DNA from: Eriocheir sinensis
Lineage: Eukaryota > Arthropoda > Malacostraca > Decapoda > Varunidae
Reading direction: 5' to 3'
NCBI RefSeq assembly: GCF_024679095.1
Contig: NC_066544.1
Span: 1,992,684 to 2,056,683, forward strand
Length of the DNA stretch: 64,000 nt
Each line of letters opens with the position of its first letter. Position 1 is the stretch's first letter. Below the pieces are notes generated by a model. It worked only from the letters and a program-made list of their open reading frames with translations, ran no database searches and had not been told where the DNA came from. The position numbers were made by a program, and so were the translations under genes. Shown piece by piece: positions 10,946 to 22,401 of this stretch.

Positions 10946-11540
10946 CAGTACGGTCTCCAAGTTTGCGATAAATAGGTCGATGTTGCAGGTCACAAACGTT
11001 GAAATTGCAAACTTTGAACCATTATTCTTATGGGGAAAATTGAAAACCGTCGACATCTTTCGCTTGGCCACCCGTCCGGGCCCCCAAAATTAAATTTTTA
11101 TTGAAAATGAAATTGCGATATGATCCGAAAGGAAAAGGAAAAGGCTGCTAAAACTGGGTTTTTTCACACCTTGTTGTGGTCCCTGATTCCCATTCTCACT
11201 CTTACCCACCCCCTGGGCCTTTCCATTGGCCACGGGAAGCATTGTGAGTGGGATCCAGGCAGCCAGGCGCATGTGTGAGAGCAGCCCAACCGCGTGCTGG
11301 GCTTGAGCAGCTGATGATGGTGATGGTGATGTTGAGTGTCGGCGGCATGGTGTTTGCACAGAAAACAAATACACACTCACTTGTCACCACAACACACCAG
11401 CACTAACAATTACACTGATTCACTTCCCTCCCCTGCACACTCGGCTCCCCTGTCCCCCCAACAGCCAACACAAATATGCGTGTTATGCACCTGTGCGGGT
11501 GCCCTGTGCATCATAAATCCAGATCCAGATCCAGATCCAA
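10946..11540. mobile_element. End of a further TIR family (CAGTACGGTCTCCAAG) and low-complexity sequence
   Basis: The left boundary CAGTACGGTCTCCAAGTTTG after TA suggests another TA-inserting family, abutting the previous one. The right end was not found. A short ATCCAG repeat lies near 11518-11542. No coding sequence is supported. Confidence 0.35.
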
Positions 11541-11544
11541 ATCC

Positions 11545-13570
11545 GAAATTTCAATCCAAAGCTGGATGTTACGCCAACGTGCGCGGCGACATCACTTGTT
11601 CTTGTGCCAATGACCTTGACTCTTCAGAATTTTCCACCATCTTGACCCACTCTCCCTTCGCTGAAATCTCCATCCTAGGAGATTTCAATGTTCACCACCA
11701 GCTTTGGCTTTCATCCTCTTTCACTGACCAGCCTGGTGAACAAGCCTACAACTTTGCTCTCCTCAGTGATCTAGAGCAGTTGGTTCAGCACCCTACACGT
11801 ATTCCCGACCGTCTTGGAGACAGACCCAACATTCTAGACCTCTTCCTTACCTCGAACCCTTCTGCTTACTCTGTCAAACTGTTCTCTCCGTTGGGCTCCT
11901 CCGATCGCAACCTTATTTCTGTATCCTATCCTATTGCTCCTGTACACCCTCTGGACTCACCGAAGAGGCGATGCTTCTGGCATTTTGCTTCAGTTCGGTG
12001 GGACGACCTGAGGATGTACTTTTCCGATTTCCCGTGGGATGATTACTGCTTCCAGGAGCGAGACCCCTCTGTGTGTGCCCAGCACATCACAGAGGTGATT
12101 GTCTCAAGAATGGAGGCATACATTCCATGTACTTTCTCTAATCACGCTTGTTTTCGTGCTGTCATAGACAGGGAGGCAGCTCACAAAAGGTACCAGAGCC
12201 TTTGAACGCCCGCTAACTATGCTCTTTACATTTCCGCCCGGAATCGTGCCAAATCTATTCCTTGACTTACCAAGACATCTTTCATTAATAGAAAATGTCA
12301 AAACCTTGTTTTTTCTTATTCTTCCCAGGATTTCGGGCATCTAGCCAAAAACATCTCCAATTTCACTTCATCTTTCCCTCCACTCCTTAACCCTGACGGC
12401 AGCACCGCCATCTCATCTATCTCTAAGGCTGAACTTTTTTCTCAAACTTTCTGTAAAAACTCCACTCTGAATGATTCTGGGTATATTCCTCCTAATCATC
12501 CCCCCTCTGACTCCTTTATGCCTGTTATTAAGATTCTTAGAAATGATGTTTTCTATGCCCTCTTTGGCCTCAACTCTCAGAAGGCTTATGGACCTGATGG
12601 AGTGCCTCCTATTGTCCTCAAAAACTGTGCCTCTGCACTGACACCCTGTCCGGTCAAACACTTTCGCCTCTGCCTATAAACATCTACCTTTCCTTCCTGC
12701 TGGAAGTACGCCTTCATACAGCCTGTGCCTAAGAAGGGTGACCGTTCCAATCCCTTAAACTACCGCCCTATAGCTTTACTTTCCTGCCTATCTAAAGCTT
12801 TTGAATCAATCCTTAACCAGAAGATTCAAAAGCACCTTTCCACTTCTGACCTTCTATCTGATCGCCAGTATGGTGATCTTCTTGCTCTCTTAACTGACTC
12901 TTGGTCATCCTCTCTTAGCTGTTTTGGTGAAACTTTCTCAGTTGCGCTAGACATATAGAAAGCTTTCGATAGAGTCTGGCACAAGTCTTTGCTTTCTAAA
13001 CTGCCCTCTTCCGGATTCTATCCCTCTCTCTGTTCCTTTATCTCCAGTTTCCTTTCTGGCCGTTCTATCTCTGCAGTAGTAGACGGTCACTGTTCTTCCC
13101 CTAAACCTAATAACAGTGGTGTTCCACAGGATTTTGTCATCACCCACTCTCTTCCTGTTATTCAGCAATGATCTTCTCTCCATAACAAACTGTCCTATCC
13201 ACTCATACGCTGGCGACTCCACTCTGCATTATTCAACAGGAAGTACATGACTTCAGACTGGAGGCTGCAGAATGCTTAACCTCAGACCTTGCTATCATTT
13301 CCGATTGGGGTAAAAGGAACCTTGTGTCCTTCAATGCCTCAGAAACCCAATTTCTCAACCTATCAACTCAACACAATCTTCCAAACACCTATCCCCTATT
13401 CTTCAATAACACTCAGCTGTCACCTTCTTCAACACTAAATATCCTCGGTCTATCCTTAGCTCAAAATCTCAACTGGAAACATCACATCTCTTCTCTCACT
13501 AAATCAGCTTCCTCGAGGTTGGGTGTTCTGTATCATCTCCATCAGTTCTTCTGTAGTGCGGCGACTATGC
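11545..13570 (+). pseudogene. Jockey-type LINE ORF2: endonuclease and reverse transcriptase, decayed
   Basis: The endonuclease part (to about 12205) reads [31 protein letters not shown] and a [11 protein letters not shown] block (the terminal SDH-type motif, here SDR). The reverse transcriptase follows in broken frames: LNSQKAYGPDGVPP, a PVPKKGDRSNPLNYRPIALL block, LLSDRQYG, KAFDRVWHKSLLSKL, NNSGVPQ and an HSYADDSTLHYS block containing the catalytic ADD. At least three frame changes and a stop at the KAFD motif make it dead. The element continues after a SINE at 13803-14290. Confidence 0.8.
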
Positions 13571-13803
13571 CTGATGAATGAGCCTCCCATAACCCACTTA
13601 GCCAGTGGGGTACCTCTTTGGCCGACTCAGTAAGGAGTGGCTCTCCCGTCACGCTGGTTGTGGGTTCAATCCCAGGCAGCCGGGGAATACCCTCTCCTTG
13701 TGATTAATTTCTCATGTGCTTCAATACACGCAGAGGACGTGTGGGACCAAGAGAGTAATAGAAAAAGAGAATAGAAAATCTCATTAAAATTCTCCCACAC
13801 AAA
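13566..13803 (+). mobile_element. tRNA-derived SINE inserted in the Jockey-type LINE
   Basis: This block interrupts the LINE between its QFF and MLSIY codons; the uninterrupted form is visible at 985-1000. It holds an RNA polymerase III B box (GGGTTCAATCCC, about 13662-13673) and, 45 bases upstream, an A-box-like TTGGCCGACTCAGTAAGG. The 3' part is AT-rich and ends in a short A-run. A small part of the LINE was lost at the junction. Confidence 0.6.
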
Positions 13804-14290
13804 AATGCTTTCCATTTATTGGGGCCTGGTCCGCCCTCGTATGGAGTATGCATCTCATGTGTGGGTGGGCTCCACTCACACAGTTCTCCTGGAGAGAGTG
13901 GAGTTTAAGGCTCTTTGTCTCATCAGCTCTCCTCCTCTTACTGATAGTCTTCTACCTCTTTAATTCCGCCGCCATGTTGCCATGTTGCCTCTCTTTCTAT
14001 CTTTTATCGGTATTTTCATGCTGACTGCTCTTCCAAACTTGCTAACTGCATGCCTCCCCCCTCCCGCGGCCCCGCTGCACTCGACTGTCCACTCTAGCCC
14101 ATTCCTATACTGTCCAAACCCCTTATGCAAGAGTTAACCAGCATTTTCACTCTTGCATCCCTTACACTGGTAAACTCTGGAACTGCCTTCCTTCGTCTGT
14201 ACTTCCTCCTGCCTATGACGTGTCCTCTTTCAAAAAGAGTGTATCAAGACACTTCTCCATTCGAAATTGACCTCTCTTTTGGCTACTCGT
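13803..14290 (+). pseudogene. Jockey-type LINE C-terminal region, continued
   Basis: After the SINE the LINE resumes with LSIYWGLVRPRMEYASHVWV, then a block matching 1010-1240. Stops are frequent. It runs into the microsatellite at 14319. Confidence 0.6.
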
Positions 14291-14318
14291 ATATATTTTA
14301 TGTTGTGGGAGCGTTGAA

Positions 14319-14586
<268 letters not shown>

Positions 14587-14590
14587 TAAT

Positions 14591-15322
14591 CTCGCAAATT
14601 TCTTTGTATAATTATGCTTACATCTCAAAATTATCAAATAATTTATGTTTCTTTATGTGCACCATTTAAATTTGCATGTTTTTATATATAATACATGATG
14701 ATTATGTTGAGATTATGGCTGAAAACTTGTTATAATTAGAACATTTGACATTTGAAATTTTATGCTGCTGCCAGCCCGGATACGGGGCGGGGCGCCGTTT
14801 TCGTCCGGCCGTAGTGAAAGGGTTAAATGCTGTTTCACTTCATCACCATTATAAAGAACTTATCAATGACATTAAGCAGGGACTTACTGTGCAACAAAGA
14901 CTCATTTGGTGAGCTGCTCAGCAAATAACTACACGACATCGACTTTATTTACTGAGCACTGCTAGAAACAATGTGTTCTTACTGCACTACATCTGCTTGT
15001 TTGACCTCCAAGCTAAGCTAAGTATCTTTTGCCTTAGGTATTTGGTATCTGATATGTAATACATGTGCACAAGACGGGTATTTTATTTATTAATATTATT
15101 ATTTTTTTTAAACATGACCTATTTGCTGGCAAATATGGTAACTCAATAGGCCCTTCCTCCAACTTAACATTCATGGTGGGTATTTGATGTAGTTTTACTT
15201 AGCTTTATGAATAGATCACCTAATCTAGACCATAAGGTCTGTGTGGTTTGATACTCCACTATGTAACTCTCTCAGCATAGTACTAAGAGAACTTGATCCT
15301 TGAGAAGCGGTGCAACACATAC
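14591..15322. other. Intron sequence with a possible piggyBac-like end
   Basis: No gene was seen. Near 14785-14826 a GC-rich segment ends GTAGTGAAAGGG then TTAA, resembling the right end of a piggyBac-like element (compare TTAACCCTTTCCATACGG at 41091), but no partner end is present. Confidence 0.3.
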
Positions 15323-15486
15323 CTGACATGAACAAGAAGTCTGTTGCTTTTTGTATGAGCACTTTGAATCTGTCAACTAGTTCTGAGTGGGCCAACACCT
15401 TGTCATCCTTCCTGGAGCCCTCAGAGCCCAATGCCGGGGAACTGCGGCTCTGGCTCAGGAAGAGCTGGTCAGAGATGTTGTGCAGG
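15323..15486 (-). CDS. Host gene 1 exon
   Basis: A 164-base minus-strand exon follows acceptor TTCTTCCCCAG and ends at donor TCAG|GTATGT. It reads LHNISDQLFLSQSRSSPALG, a charged SEGSRKDDKV stretch and LVDRFKVLIQKATDFLFMS. Start phase (completes AG|C, Ser) fits the exon at 39242-39377; end phase (one base) fits the exon at 6126-6233. The Ser-rich segment looks like a linker between helical blocks. Confidence 0.8.
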
Positions 15487-15620
15487 CTGGGGAAGAACAC
15501 CATAAACAATTTGTTACAGTAATTTCATTACAGTACTCACTATTCATTGAATTTAATTGTCAGATAATATTGTACTCTATAAAAGAAACTCCCCCCACAT
15601 ACGCATGCACGCACACACAC

Positions 15621-16350
15621 AGTAAAGGAAGACCAAAATGGACATATAAAATGGGAGATGGTGAAACACTAAAGAAAGTACACGAAGAGAGAGATCTGGG
15701 AGTAATAATGCAAGATAACAAACAGCCAGAGAGTCATGTTAATCGGATATTCAGTGATACGTATAACATGGTGAGAATTATAGGAATAGCATTCCACTAC
15801 ATGGACAAGGATATGATGAAAAAATTAATTACCACTATGATCAGACCAAAGTTTGAATATGCAGAGGCAGTGTGGTCTCCCCATAAGATGAAACACATAA
15901 AGAAACTAGAAAGGATGCAAAGGATGGCAACAAAAATGGTTCCAGAGCTGGAGGGATTGACAGACGAGGAAAGACTAAAGGAAATGGACTTACCAACACT
16001 AGAACAAAGAAGAGAAAGGGGAGACCTAATACAAATCTACAAATTATTGAGCAAAATGGAAGAAGTGGACAACGAGGAGTTACTACTAAGAGAAGAAATT
16101 ACCAACAGGAACACAAGAGGACATAGTAAAAAATTGAGGAAGGGAAAATGCTTGAGAGACAAAGAAATATAGCTTCCCGCAAAGAAATATAGAGGTTTGG
16201 AACAGACTAAGTGAGGATGTAGTATCAGTGAGGAGTGTGCAAAGCTTTAAGGAAAAGTTGGATAAATATAGATACGAAGGCGGGACCACATGAGCGTAAA
16301 GCCCAGGCCCTGTAAAACTATAACTAGGTAAATACAACTAGGTAAATACA
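15621..16350 (+). pseudogene. LINE (AACTAGGTAAATAC-tail family), RT C-terminus
   Basis: The copy begins after a short (CA)n and reads KKVHEERDLGVIMQDNKQPE, then HYMDKDMMKKLITTMIRPKF, EYAEAVWSPH, TKMVPELEGLTDEERLKEMD and a QRRERGDLIQIYKLL block, the C-terminal region of a CR1/Jockey-group reverse transcriptase. It is cut short at a premature stop near 16170. It ends in two tandem units of AACTAGGTAAATAC (about 16322-16350). Close relatives lie at 23792-24692, 35222-39212, 36735-37404 and (minus) 42288-43417. Confidence 0.8.
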
Positions 16351-16381
16351 CATAGTTCTGGCACCAATAATGTTCATAATA
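16351..16381 (+). pseudogene. First piece of a LINE copy split by 7.4 kb
   Basis: Thirty-one bases encode VLAPIMFII, the RT segment directly upstream of YINDMP in this LINE family. The reading continues at 23792 with a TATATA..ATGCC sequence. In between (16382-23791) everything is nested insertion with TA at the edges. Confidence 0.6.
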
Positions 16382-16585
16382 CAGTCAAGTCGCCTATTAC
16401 GTGGATTAAGTAGGCAGTTTCCTATGATGCAATATGGTTTCAGAACTGTATGTTCAGATCACGCGGGTAAAACCATCTATGACGTGGTTTGTGGTCTCCA
16501 CAGCGCAGAGTTGCCAGGTTGGATTTTTTTTTCGGAGGGGGAAAATCTCATAGTGGTGGTTGGGTTGGTTTTTGGGAGGATTTCT

Positions 16586-16619
<34 letters not shown>

Positions 16620-17043
16620 CATTTTTGTATTCAGTAAGTTACAAATTATCCTCACTCTCAGAATGATCATATTGCCAAAATTTATAGATGTAGACAAGAA
16701 GAACGTTTGCAGTCGGCTGCCGCGTCCCTCACTCAAATTCCAAGTCACAGTCATGCACTCCCCGACCGCTCCGCATCTCTTCCCCTCAATCTTTTCCCCC
16801 TCCTTTGCTCCTTTTTTCATGTAAAGTGGACCTGGCCCAACAGTCTATTCTGGCAGGCAAAAAAGAAATCAATCTGGCTAACTAGCCTATAAAATCTACA
16901 GCAGGCCGCTGCTGCACATCAGCCTGCTGGCAAACTGGCTTTTAAAAATCTAAATTGGTGTTCCCAGAGCCTTTCCTTTCTTTTGTCTTTCTCGCTGCCT
17001 GGTCCGAAAGGGAAGCAATCAGAGACACGGTGTATAAAAAAAC

Positions 17044-17116
<73 letters not shown>

Positions 17117-17268
17117 TTGAAAGTGGTTGGTCACCACTAAGTATTGCATTAATATGTGTGCAAAATAATATTTTAGACGATTTCGGGTTAGAGGGAAAAG
17201 TAAATGGTTGGGCGGGATTGGGCGTTTCTTGGGCGGAATATGGCGGCGGCGCAGCTGGTTCCCAGTCC

Positions 17269-17708
17269 CCAAAGTCTATATATACCAAGTCAAGTCACTC
17301 TGCCTTCAAAACTGTGACCAGCATGCATGGGGCGGCTTGGGGTGGAGCAGCGGGATGACGCCAAAGAAGCCAGTTCACGGGTGACTAAAGTTGAGGCCGT
17401 GTGTGCACTTTGGCTGTGCATGTTCGCCTTCTTTCACTGCGCATTCAGGCAAGCCACTGACGAAAAAATATGCCTTTTTTATTGTGCTATGCGTGACTGT
17501 AATTCCAATGCCTACAAACGGCGGTGTGGGTTGTGAGAGGGGTCATGTTGAAGTGATTGATTTAAATTAGTCTGCCTTTCTTCGTTTTCTCTAAATCCCT
17601 GTTTCTACATTCTCTAGTTTGGCTCTAAGCAACGTCACGCATAAGCCACGCCTCTGCCGTGTCTCCTCCCACAAAGCTGCGTATGACTTGACTTGGTATA
17701 TAGACTTT
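17269..17708. mobile_element. Small inverted-repeat element with TATATACCAAGTCAAGTCA ends
   Basis: CAAAGTCTATATATACCAAG at 17269 is repeated inverted at the right edge (near 17681-17708), arms about 27 bases. The interior contains a short frame with CAMRDCNSNAYKRRC that weakly recalls a THAP-type zinc finger, too short to call. Confidence 0.5.
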
Positions 17709-18264
17709 GCCCAGTCCTGGGGTGGGTTTCATCAAAGTTCCCAAGTCCTTGGAAGTGTGCTCAAGGAGTCCCAAGCGTGCGAGAAACCTTGGGCATGTTT
17801 CACGAAAGCTCCCAAGCCTGCTGGGAAACCCACGGCAAGATTCGCCCACGTATGTGAGGCGTAGGTGGAATAAAATGGCGGCTAGCCAGACCAAATTGTG
17901 TTTTCCCATACGTACCGACCAAGTGAAAAGTGGGTGTTTGGCCGAGTGGATAAGGTGGTGAGCGTGGGATCGGACTGAGCAACATAAAAGGTAGATATAT
18001 GCCTACCGGTGCACTCGGGCTAAAACGAACAAAATGGCAAGCCAGAACCAAATCCTGTATTTTCTTCATAGGTTTAGTTATTCCAATGACGCAGTTTCCT
18101 ATGGTGCAGCTGTTGCTCAAAACCAATTAATGTTTCGCCATAGTGACGGATATGGTATCCTCACCATTTGCGCACTCACCATTTACGCGGCCTTAATTTG
18201 CGGCCATCATCCCAAGAAAACATTTGCGCAGGTGGTCTAACAATTTGCTCCACCTCGCGTCTAT

Positions 18265-18579
18265 GGTAATGGCGTCTCACTGGCAACAAATGGCGTCGAC
18301 TGATCATCTGAGGACGTTTACTAGCTGTTTTAGCTGCAAAATGGCGTCCGTTAATCTTCTGAGGACGTTTACGAGCTGTTCTGGCAGCAAAATGGCGTCT
18401 GCTGATCTTCTAAGGACGTTTAGTAGCTGTTCTGGCAGCAAAATGGCGTCCGCTGATCTTGAGGATGTTCACTAGCTGTTCTGGCAGCAAAGTGGTGTCT
18501 GCTGATCTTCTAAGGACGTTTACTAGCTGTTCTGGCAGCAAAATGGTGTCCGCTGATCTTGAGGACGTTTACTAGCTGT
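18265..18579 (+). repeat. 51-bp minisatellite, first array (about six units)
   Basis: Units carry AAAATGGCGTC followed by GCTGATCTTCT and ACGTTTACTAGCTG. This array is the duplicate of 20590-20880 and is followed at 18581 by an element end starting CAGCATATCATCTATCG. Confidence 0.8.
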
Positions 18580-18580
18580 A

Positions 18581-19790
18581 CAGCATATCATCTATCGCGG
18601 GGTTAGGTTCCAGAATGCGATAGGCGAAAATCCCAAGTAGCGACCTTATATAATTTTTTATTATTTATATATATTTAGGCTTTGTAAACCCTCCACACTC
18701 TTTAAATTTCCCAGATGATTGACCTTTCAAGATCTTATAAACACTTCCTACAACGTTTCGTTGTTATGACGCGGTCCCAATAAATGATTTTATAATTCTT
18801 GTTTCGACTTTCGACATTGCCTCGTTAATATGAACTTCGTGCAGGAATTAGTTGGCGAAGGAAGAATACCCAGAGAAAGGACGATATGAGCGTAGCTCAC
18901 TTCTTTATATCACAATTAGGTAAATACGGAAGGGGAAAAGGGAGAGGGACGGAGTGAGTCATGAAATAAATACCGATAGAGCATGTAAGAAGGAGAACAA
19001 GCAAAAGTAGTGGAGGAAACAGGAAGAGATAAAGAGCATGAAAACAAGAAGGGTGGGAGGGAGGGACAGAGAGAGTCATGTCAGGTCCTAAGGGAGAGTC
19101 AGGTGAGGTCCTGAGGAGAGTCAGGTCAGGACTTCAGTCATGACATGACCTGACGCTCATTCTGCCCCTCCTCCCACACCCTTATTTCAAAATGTTGTGT
19201 GTGTGTGTTTACCTAAGTTAACACACACACACACAGAAGAAATGAGAGGGGGAGGAGGCAGAAGGGAGACTCAGGTCAGGGCATGACCTGACTCACTTGA
19301 CCCTCCAAATGGATGAACCCTTAATTTCCCTTCTGTGATGTGTGTGTGTTCATATAATCTAATGGGGAAGGAGAAAGTAGGAAAGAGTGATAAAGTCAGA
19401 TAAGACTAAAGATAAGAGGGTGTGAGAAAGGAGGAAAAGAGAGAGAGGTAGGGAGGGTCAGGTAAAGGTGAGGAAAGGAAAGAGATTAAAAGAGACAGGT
19501 AGGGATGGTCAGGTGGGGGAAAGAGGGGAGAGAAAAGGTGTGAATGGGATAGAAAGAGATTGAGAGAGTAAGGAGGGTCAGGTAAAGGTGAGAAGAGGGA
19601 GAAAGGGTGTGGAGTGGAAGGAAAGAGATTAAAAAGAGAGGTAGGGAGGTAAGAGAAAACTGGGAGAGGTGAAAGGAAAAAGAAGAAAGAAATGAGAAGG
19701 AAGGAGAAAAATACGGGGACGGAGAGGGAGAAGAAAGAAAGGAAGTGGGGGAGGAGTGAACCAGGGAAAAGACTAACGGTGCAATAGGCA
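18581..19790. mobile_element. Truncated copy of the GA-rich CAGTAATCCCTC-family element
   Basis: It matches 20883-22165 with many small deletions and lacks the right end. The interior has GA-rich runs, short (GT)n and (CA)n tracts and clusters of AGGTCA/TGACCT sextets (for example about 19078-19150). Confidence 0.6.
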
Positions 19791-20589
19791 ATATCAATTG
19801 TTTATATTTATAATTCCATAATTATATATAAGAAGTGTAATTTAGGTTAATTGAAGACATATTAGACGTCAAAGCGACGCGGAAGATTGGCAACGCTGGT
19901 TACTCCCAAGACCGCCCCCAATCCTACTTGGAAGTGCTTGTGGCGCGGTGATGAAACACGCCCAAGAAATTCTCCCAACTGCGCGTGACGTCACCACGCT
20001 TGGGAGACCACTATGATGAAACCCACCCCTGACCTGACGAGTACACGTTTAGTTAACCCCCCGGCCCCTGCATGGCAAGGAGTCAGCTCGCTTACCACGC
20101 ACGTGCTGCACAATGGCTTCCAAGCCTGCTGGGAAACCCACGGGCAAGATTCGCCCACGTATGTGAGCGTAGGTGGAATAAAATGGCGGCTAGCCAGTAC
20201 CAAATTGTATTTTTCCCATACGTACTAAGTGAAAAAGTGGGTGTTGGCAGTGGCCGAGTGGATAAGGTGGTGAGCGTGGGATCGGACTGAGCAACATCAA
20301 AAGGCAGATAATGCCTACCGGTGCACTCGGGCTAAAACGAACAAAAATGGCAAGGGCCAGAACCAAATTGTATTTTCTTCATAGGTTTGGTTATTCCAAT
20401 GACGCAGTTTCCTATGGTGCAGCTGTTGCTCAAAACCAATTAACCGCGCCATACGCGACTCGACGGTATATACAGTAAAACCTCACCATTTACGCGGCCT
20501 TAATTTGCGGCCATCATCCCACCATTTGCGCAGGTGGTCTTGCCATTTGCGCACCTCGCGTCTATGGTAATGGCGTCTCACTGGCAACA

Positions 20590-20880
20590 AAATGGCGTCG
20601 ACTGATCATCTGAGGACGTTTACTAGCTGTTTTAGCTGCAAAATAGCGTCCGTTGATCTTCTGAGGACGTTTACTAGCTGTTCTGGCAGCAAAATGGCGT
20701 CTGCTGATCTTCTAAGGACGTTTAGTAGCTGTTCTGGCAGCAAAATGGCGTCCGCTGATCTTGAGGATGTTTACTAGCTGTTCTGGCAGCAAAGTGGTGT
20801 CTGCTGATCTTCTAAGGACGTTTACTAGCTGTTCTGGCAGCAAAATGGTGTCCGCTGATCTTGAGGACGTTTACTAGCTG
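20590..20880 (+). repeat. 51-bp minisatellite, second array, left part
   Basis: About six units, continuous with 22402-23345 once the element at 20883-22399 is removed. Left-part units are more diverged (ATCATCTGAGG, TGGTGTC variants) than those on the right. Confidence 0.8.
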
Positions 20881-20882
20881 TA

Positions 20883-22399
20883 CAGCAATCCCTCATCTAT
20901 CGCGGGGGTTAGGTTCCAGAACCCCCTGCGATAGGCGAAAATCCGCGAAGTAGCGACCTTATATAATTTTTTTATTATTTATATATATTTCAAGGCTTTG
21001 TAAGCCCTCCCCACACTCTTACAAATCTTTCCCACACTCCTATTGCCCTTTCACACACTCTTATAAACACTTCCTACGATGTTTCGTTGTTACGACGCGG
21101 TCCCAATAAATGATTTTCTAATTCTTGTTTCGACTTTCGACATTTGCTTCGTAAATATGAACTTCGCGCAGGAATTAGTTGGCGGAGCGGAAGAATACTC
21201 AGAGAAAGGACAATATGAGCGTAGCTCACTTCCTTTATATCACAATTAGGTAAATACGGAAGGGGAAAGGGAGGAGAGGGACGGAGTGAGTCATGAAATA
21301 AATACCGATAGAGCATGTAAGAAGGGAGAACAAGGAAAAGTAGTGGAGGAAACAGGAAGAGATAAAGAGCATGAAAACAAGAAGGGTGTGGGGAGGGAGG
21401 GACAGTGGGGAGAGTCATGTCAGGTCCTAAGGGAGAGTCAGGTGAGGTCCTGAGGGAGAGTCAGGTCAGGACTTCAGTCAGGACATGACCTGACGCCCAT
21501 TTCCGCCCCTCCCTCCCCACACCCTTCCCATTTCACCTTCTGTGTGTGTGTGTTTACCTAGTTGCAACACACACACACACACAGAAGGGAAATGAGAGGT
21601 GTGGAGGAGGGCAGAAGGAGACTCAGGTCAGAGCATGACCTGACTCACTTCTGACCCTCCATCCACACACCCTTCCCATTTCCCTTTCTGTGTGAGTTGT
21701 GTGTGTGTTCATATAATCTAATGGGGAAGGAGAAAGGGAGGAAGAGTGATAGAGTGAGAGATAAGACTAAAGATAAGAGGGTGTGAGAAAGGAGGAAAAG
21801 AAGAGAGAGGTAGGGAGGGTCAGGTAAAGGTGAGGAAAGAGTGGGAAGGAAAGAGATTAAAAGAGACAGGTAGGGATGGTCAGGTAAAGGTGAGGAAAGA
21901 GGGGGAGAGAAAAGGTGTGAGTGGGATAGAAAGATATTAAAAGAGAGAGTAAGGAGGGTCAGGTAAAGGTGAGGATAGAGGGGGAGAGAAAGGGTGTGAG
22001 TGGAAGGGAAAGAGATTAAAAGAGAGGTAGTGAGGGTAAGAGAAAAACTGGGAGAGAGGTGAAAGGAAAAGAAGAAAGAAATGAGAATAGAAGGAGAAAA
22101 ATACGGGGACGGAGAGGGAGAAGAAAGAAAGGAAGTGGGGGAGGAGTGAACCAGGGAAGAGCCTAACGGCGCAATAGGCCGCGACGGAAAAAAAAAAAAT
22201 AGGTGGGTGACGTACGTGCTTATTTAGGTGTGTTTCGACTTACGTTGATTTATATTGTTTTCATTTTTTAGGCTAGAAAATGCTTATTTTACCGCAAAAT
22301 CCCGCGATATAGCGAAAAATCCGCGATACGATATAATTTAAAAATCCGCGATACAGCGAGACCGCGATAAGTGAACCGCGATATGGCGAGGGATTACTG
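20883..22399. mobile_element. TA-inserting element, CAGTAATCCCTC family, GA-rich 1.5-kb form
   Basis: It begins CAGCAATCCCTCATCTATCG after TA and ends GGCGAGGGATTACTG before TA, inserted within a 51-bp minisatellite unit: removing it leaves GCTGTACTGGCAGC against the array consensus GCTGTTCTGGCAGC. It shares both ends with the 1-kb element at 8826-9840 but has a different, GA-rich interior with clustered AGGTCA sextets and a short TTTACCTAGTT motif between GT and CA runs near 21541-21585. Confidence 0.8.
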
Positions 22400-22401
22400 T
22401 A

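Larger units (their letters stand above)
16382..20466. mobile_element. Composite TIR element of the CAGTCRAGTCGC family with nested repeats
   Basis: The left end (CAGTCAAGTCGCCTATTACG after TA) matches the right end of the element at 4376-5375 in inverse. A family right end reaches 20466 (ATACGCGACTCGACGG before TATATA). The interior is not a simple element: it holds (CT)n at 16590-16616, (GA)n at 17046-17113, a palindromic-ended element at 17269-17708 and the first copy of the 2.2-kb duplication. Whether both ends belong to a single insertion is inference. Confidence 0.45.
17812..22165 (+). repeat. Tandem segmental duplication, 2.0-2.3 kb unit
   Basis: The segment 17812-19790 recurs at about 20120-22165 in the same orientation: shared blocks include TTCGCCCACGTATGTGAG, TGGCCGAGTGGATAAGGTGG, CCTACCGGTGCACTCGGG, the 51-bp units, the ATCGCGGGG TIR end and the GA-rich interior. 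The first copy has many small deletions relative to the second. Between them lies a unique spacer of about 0.3 kb. Confidence 0.75.

Noticed and set aside
17934..17975. tRNA gene from TGGCCGAGTGGATAAGG (also near 20252)
   Set aside because: Good A box, but no acceptor stem pairing or proper B box was seen; likely a relic.
17718..20034. Single hAT element from GGGGTGGGTTTCATCA inverted ends
   Set aside because: Ends look inverted and hAT-like, but the expected 8-bp flanks differ and the span includes a duplication boundary.
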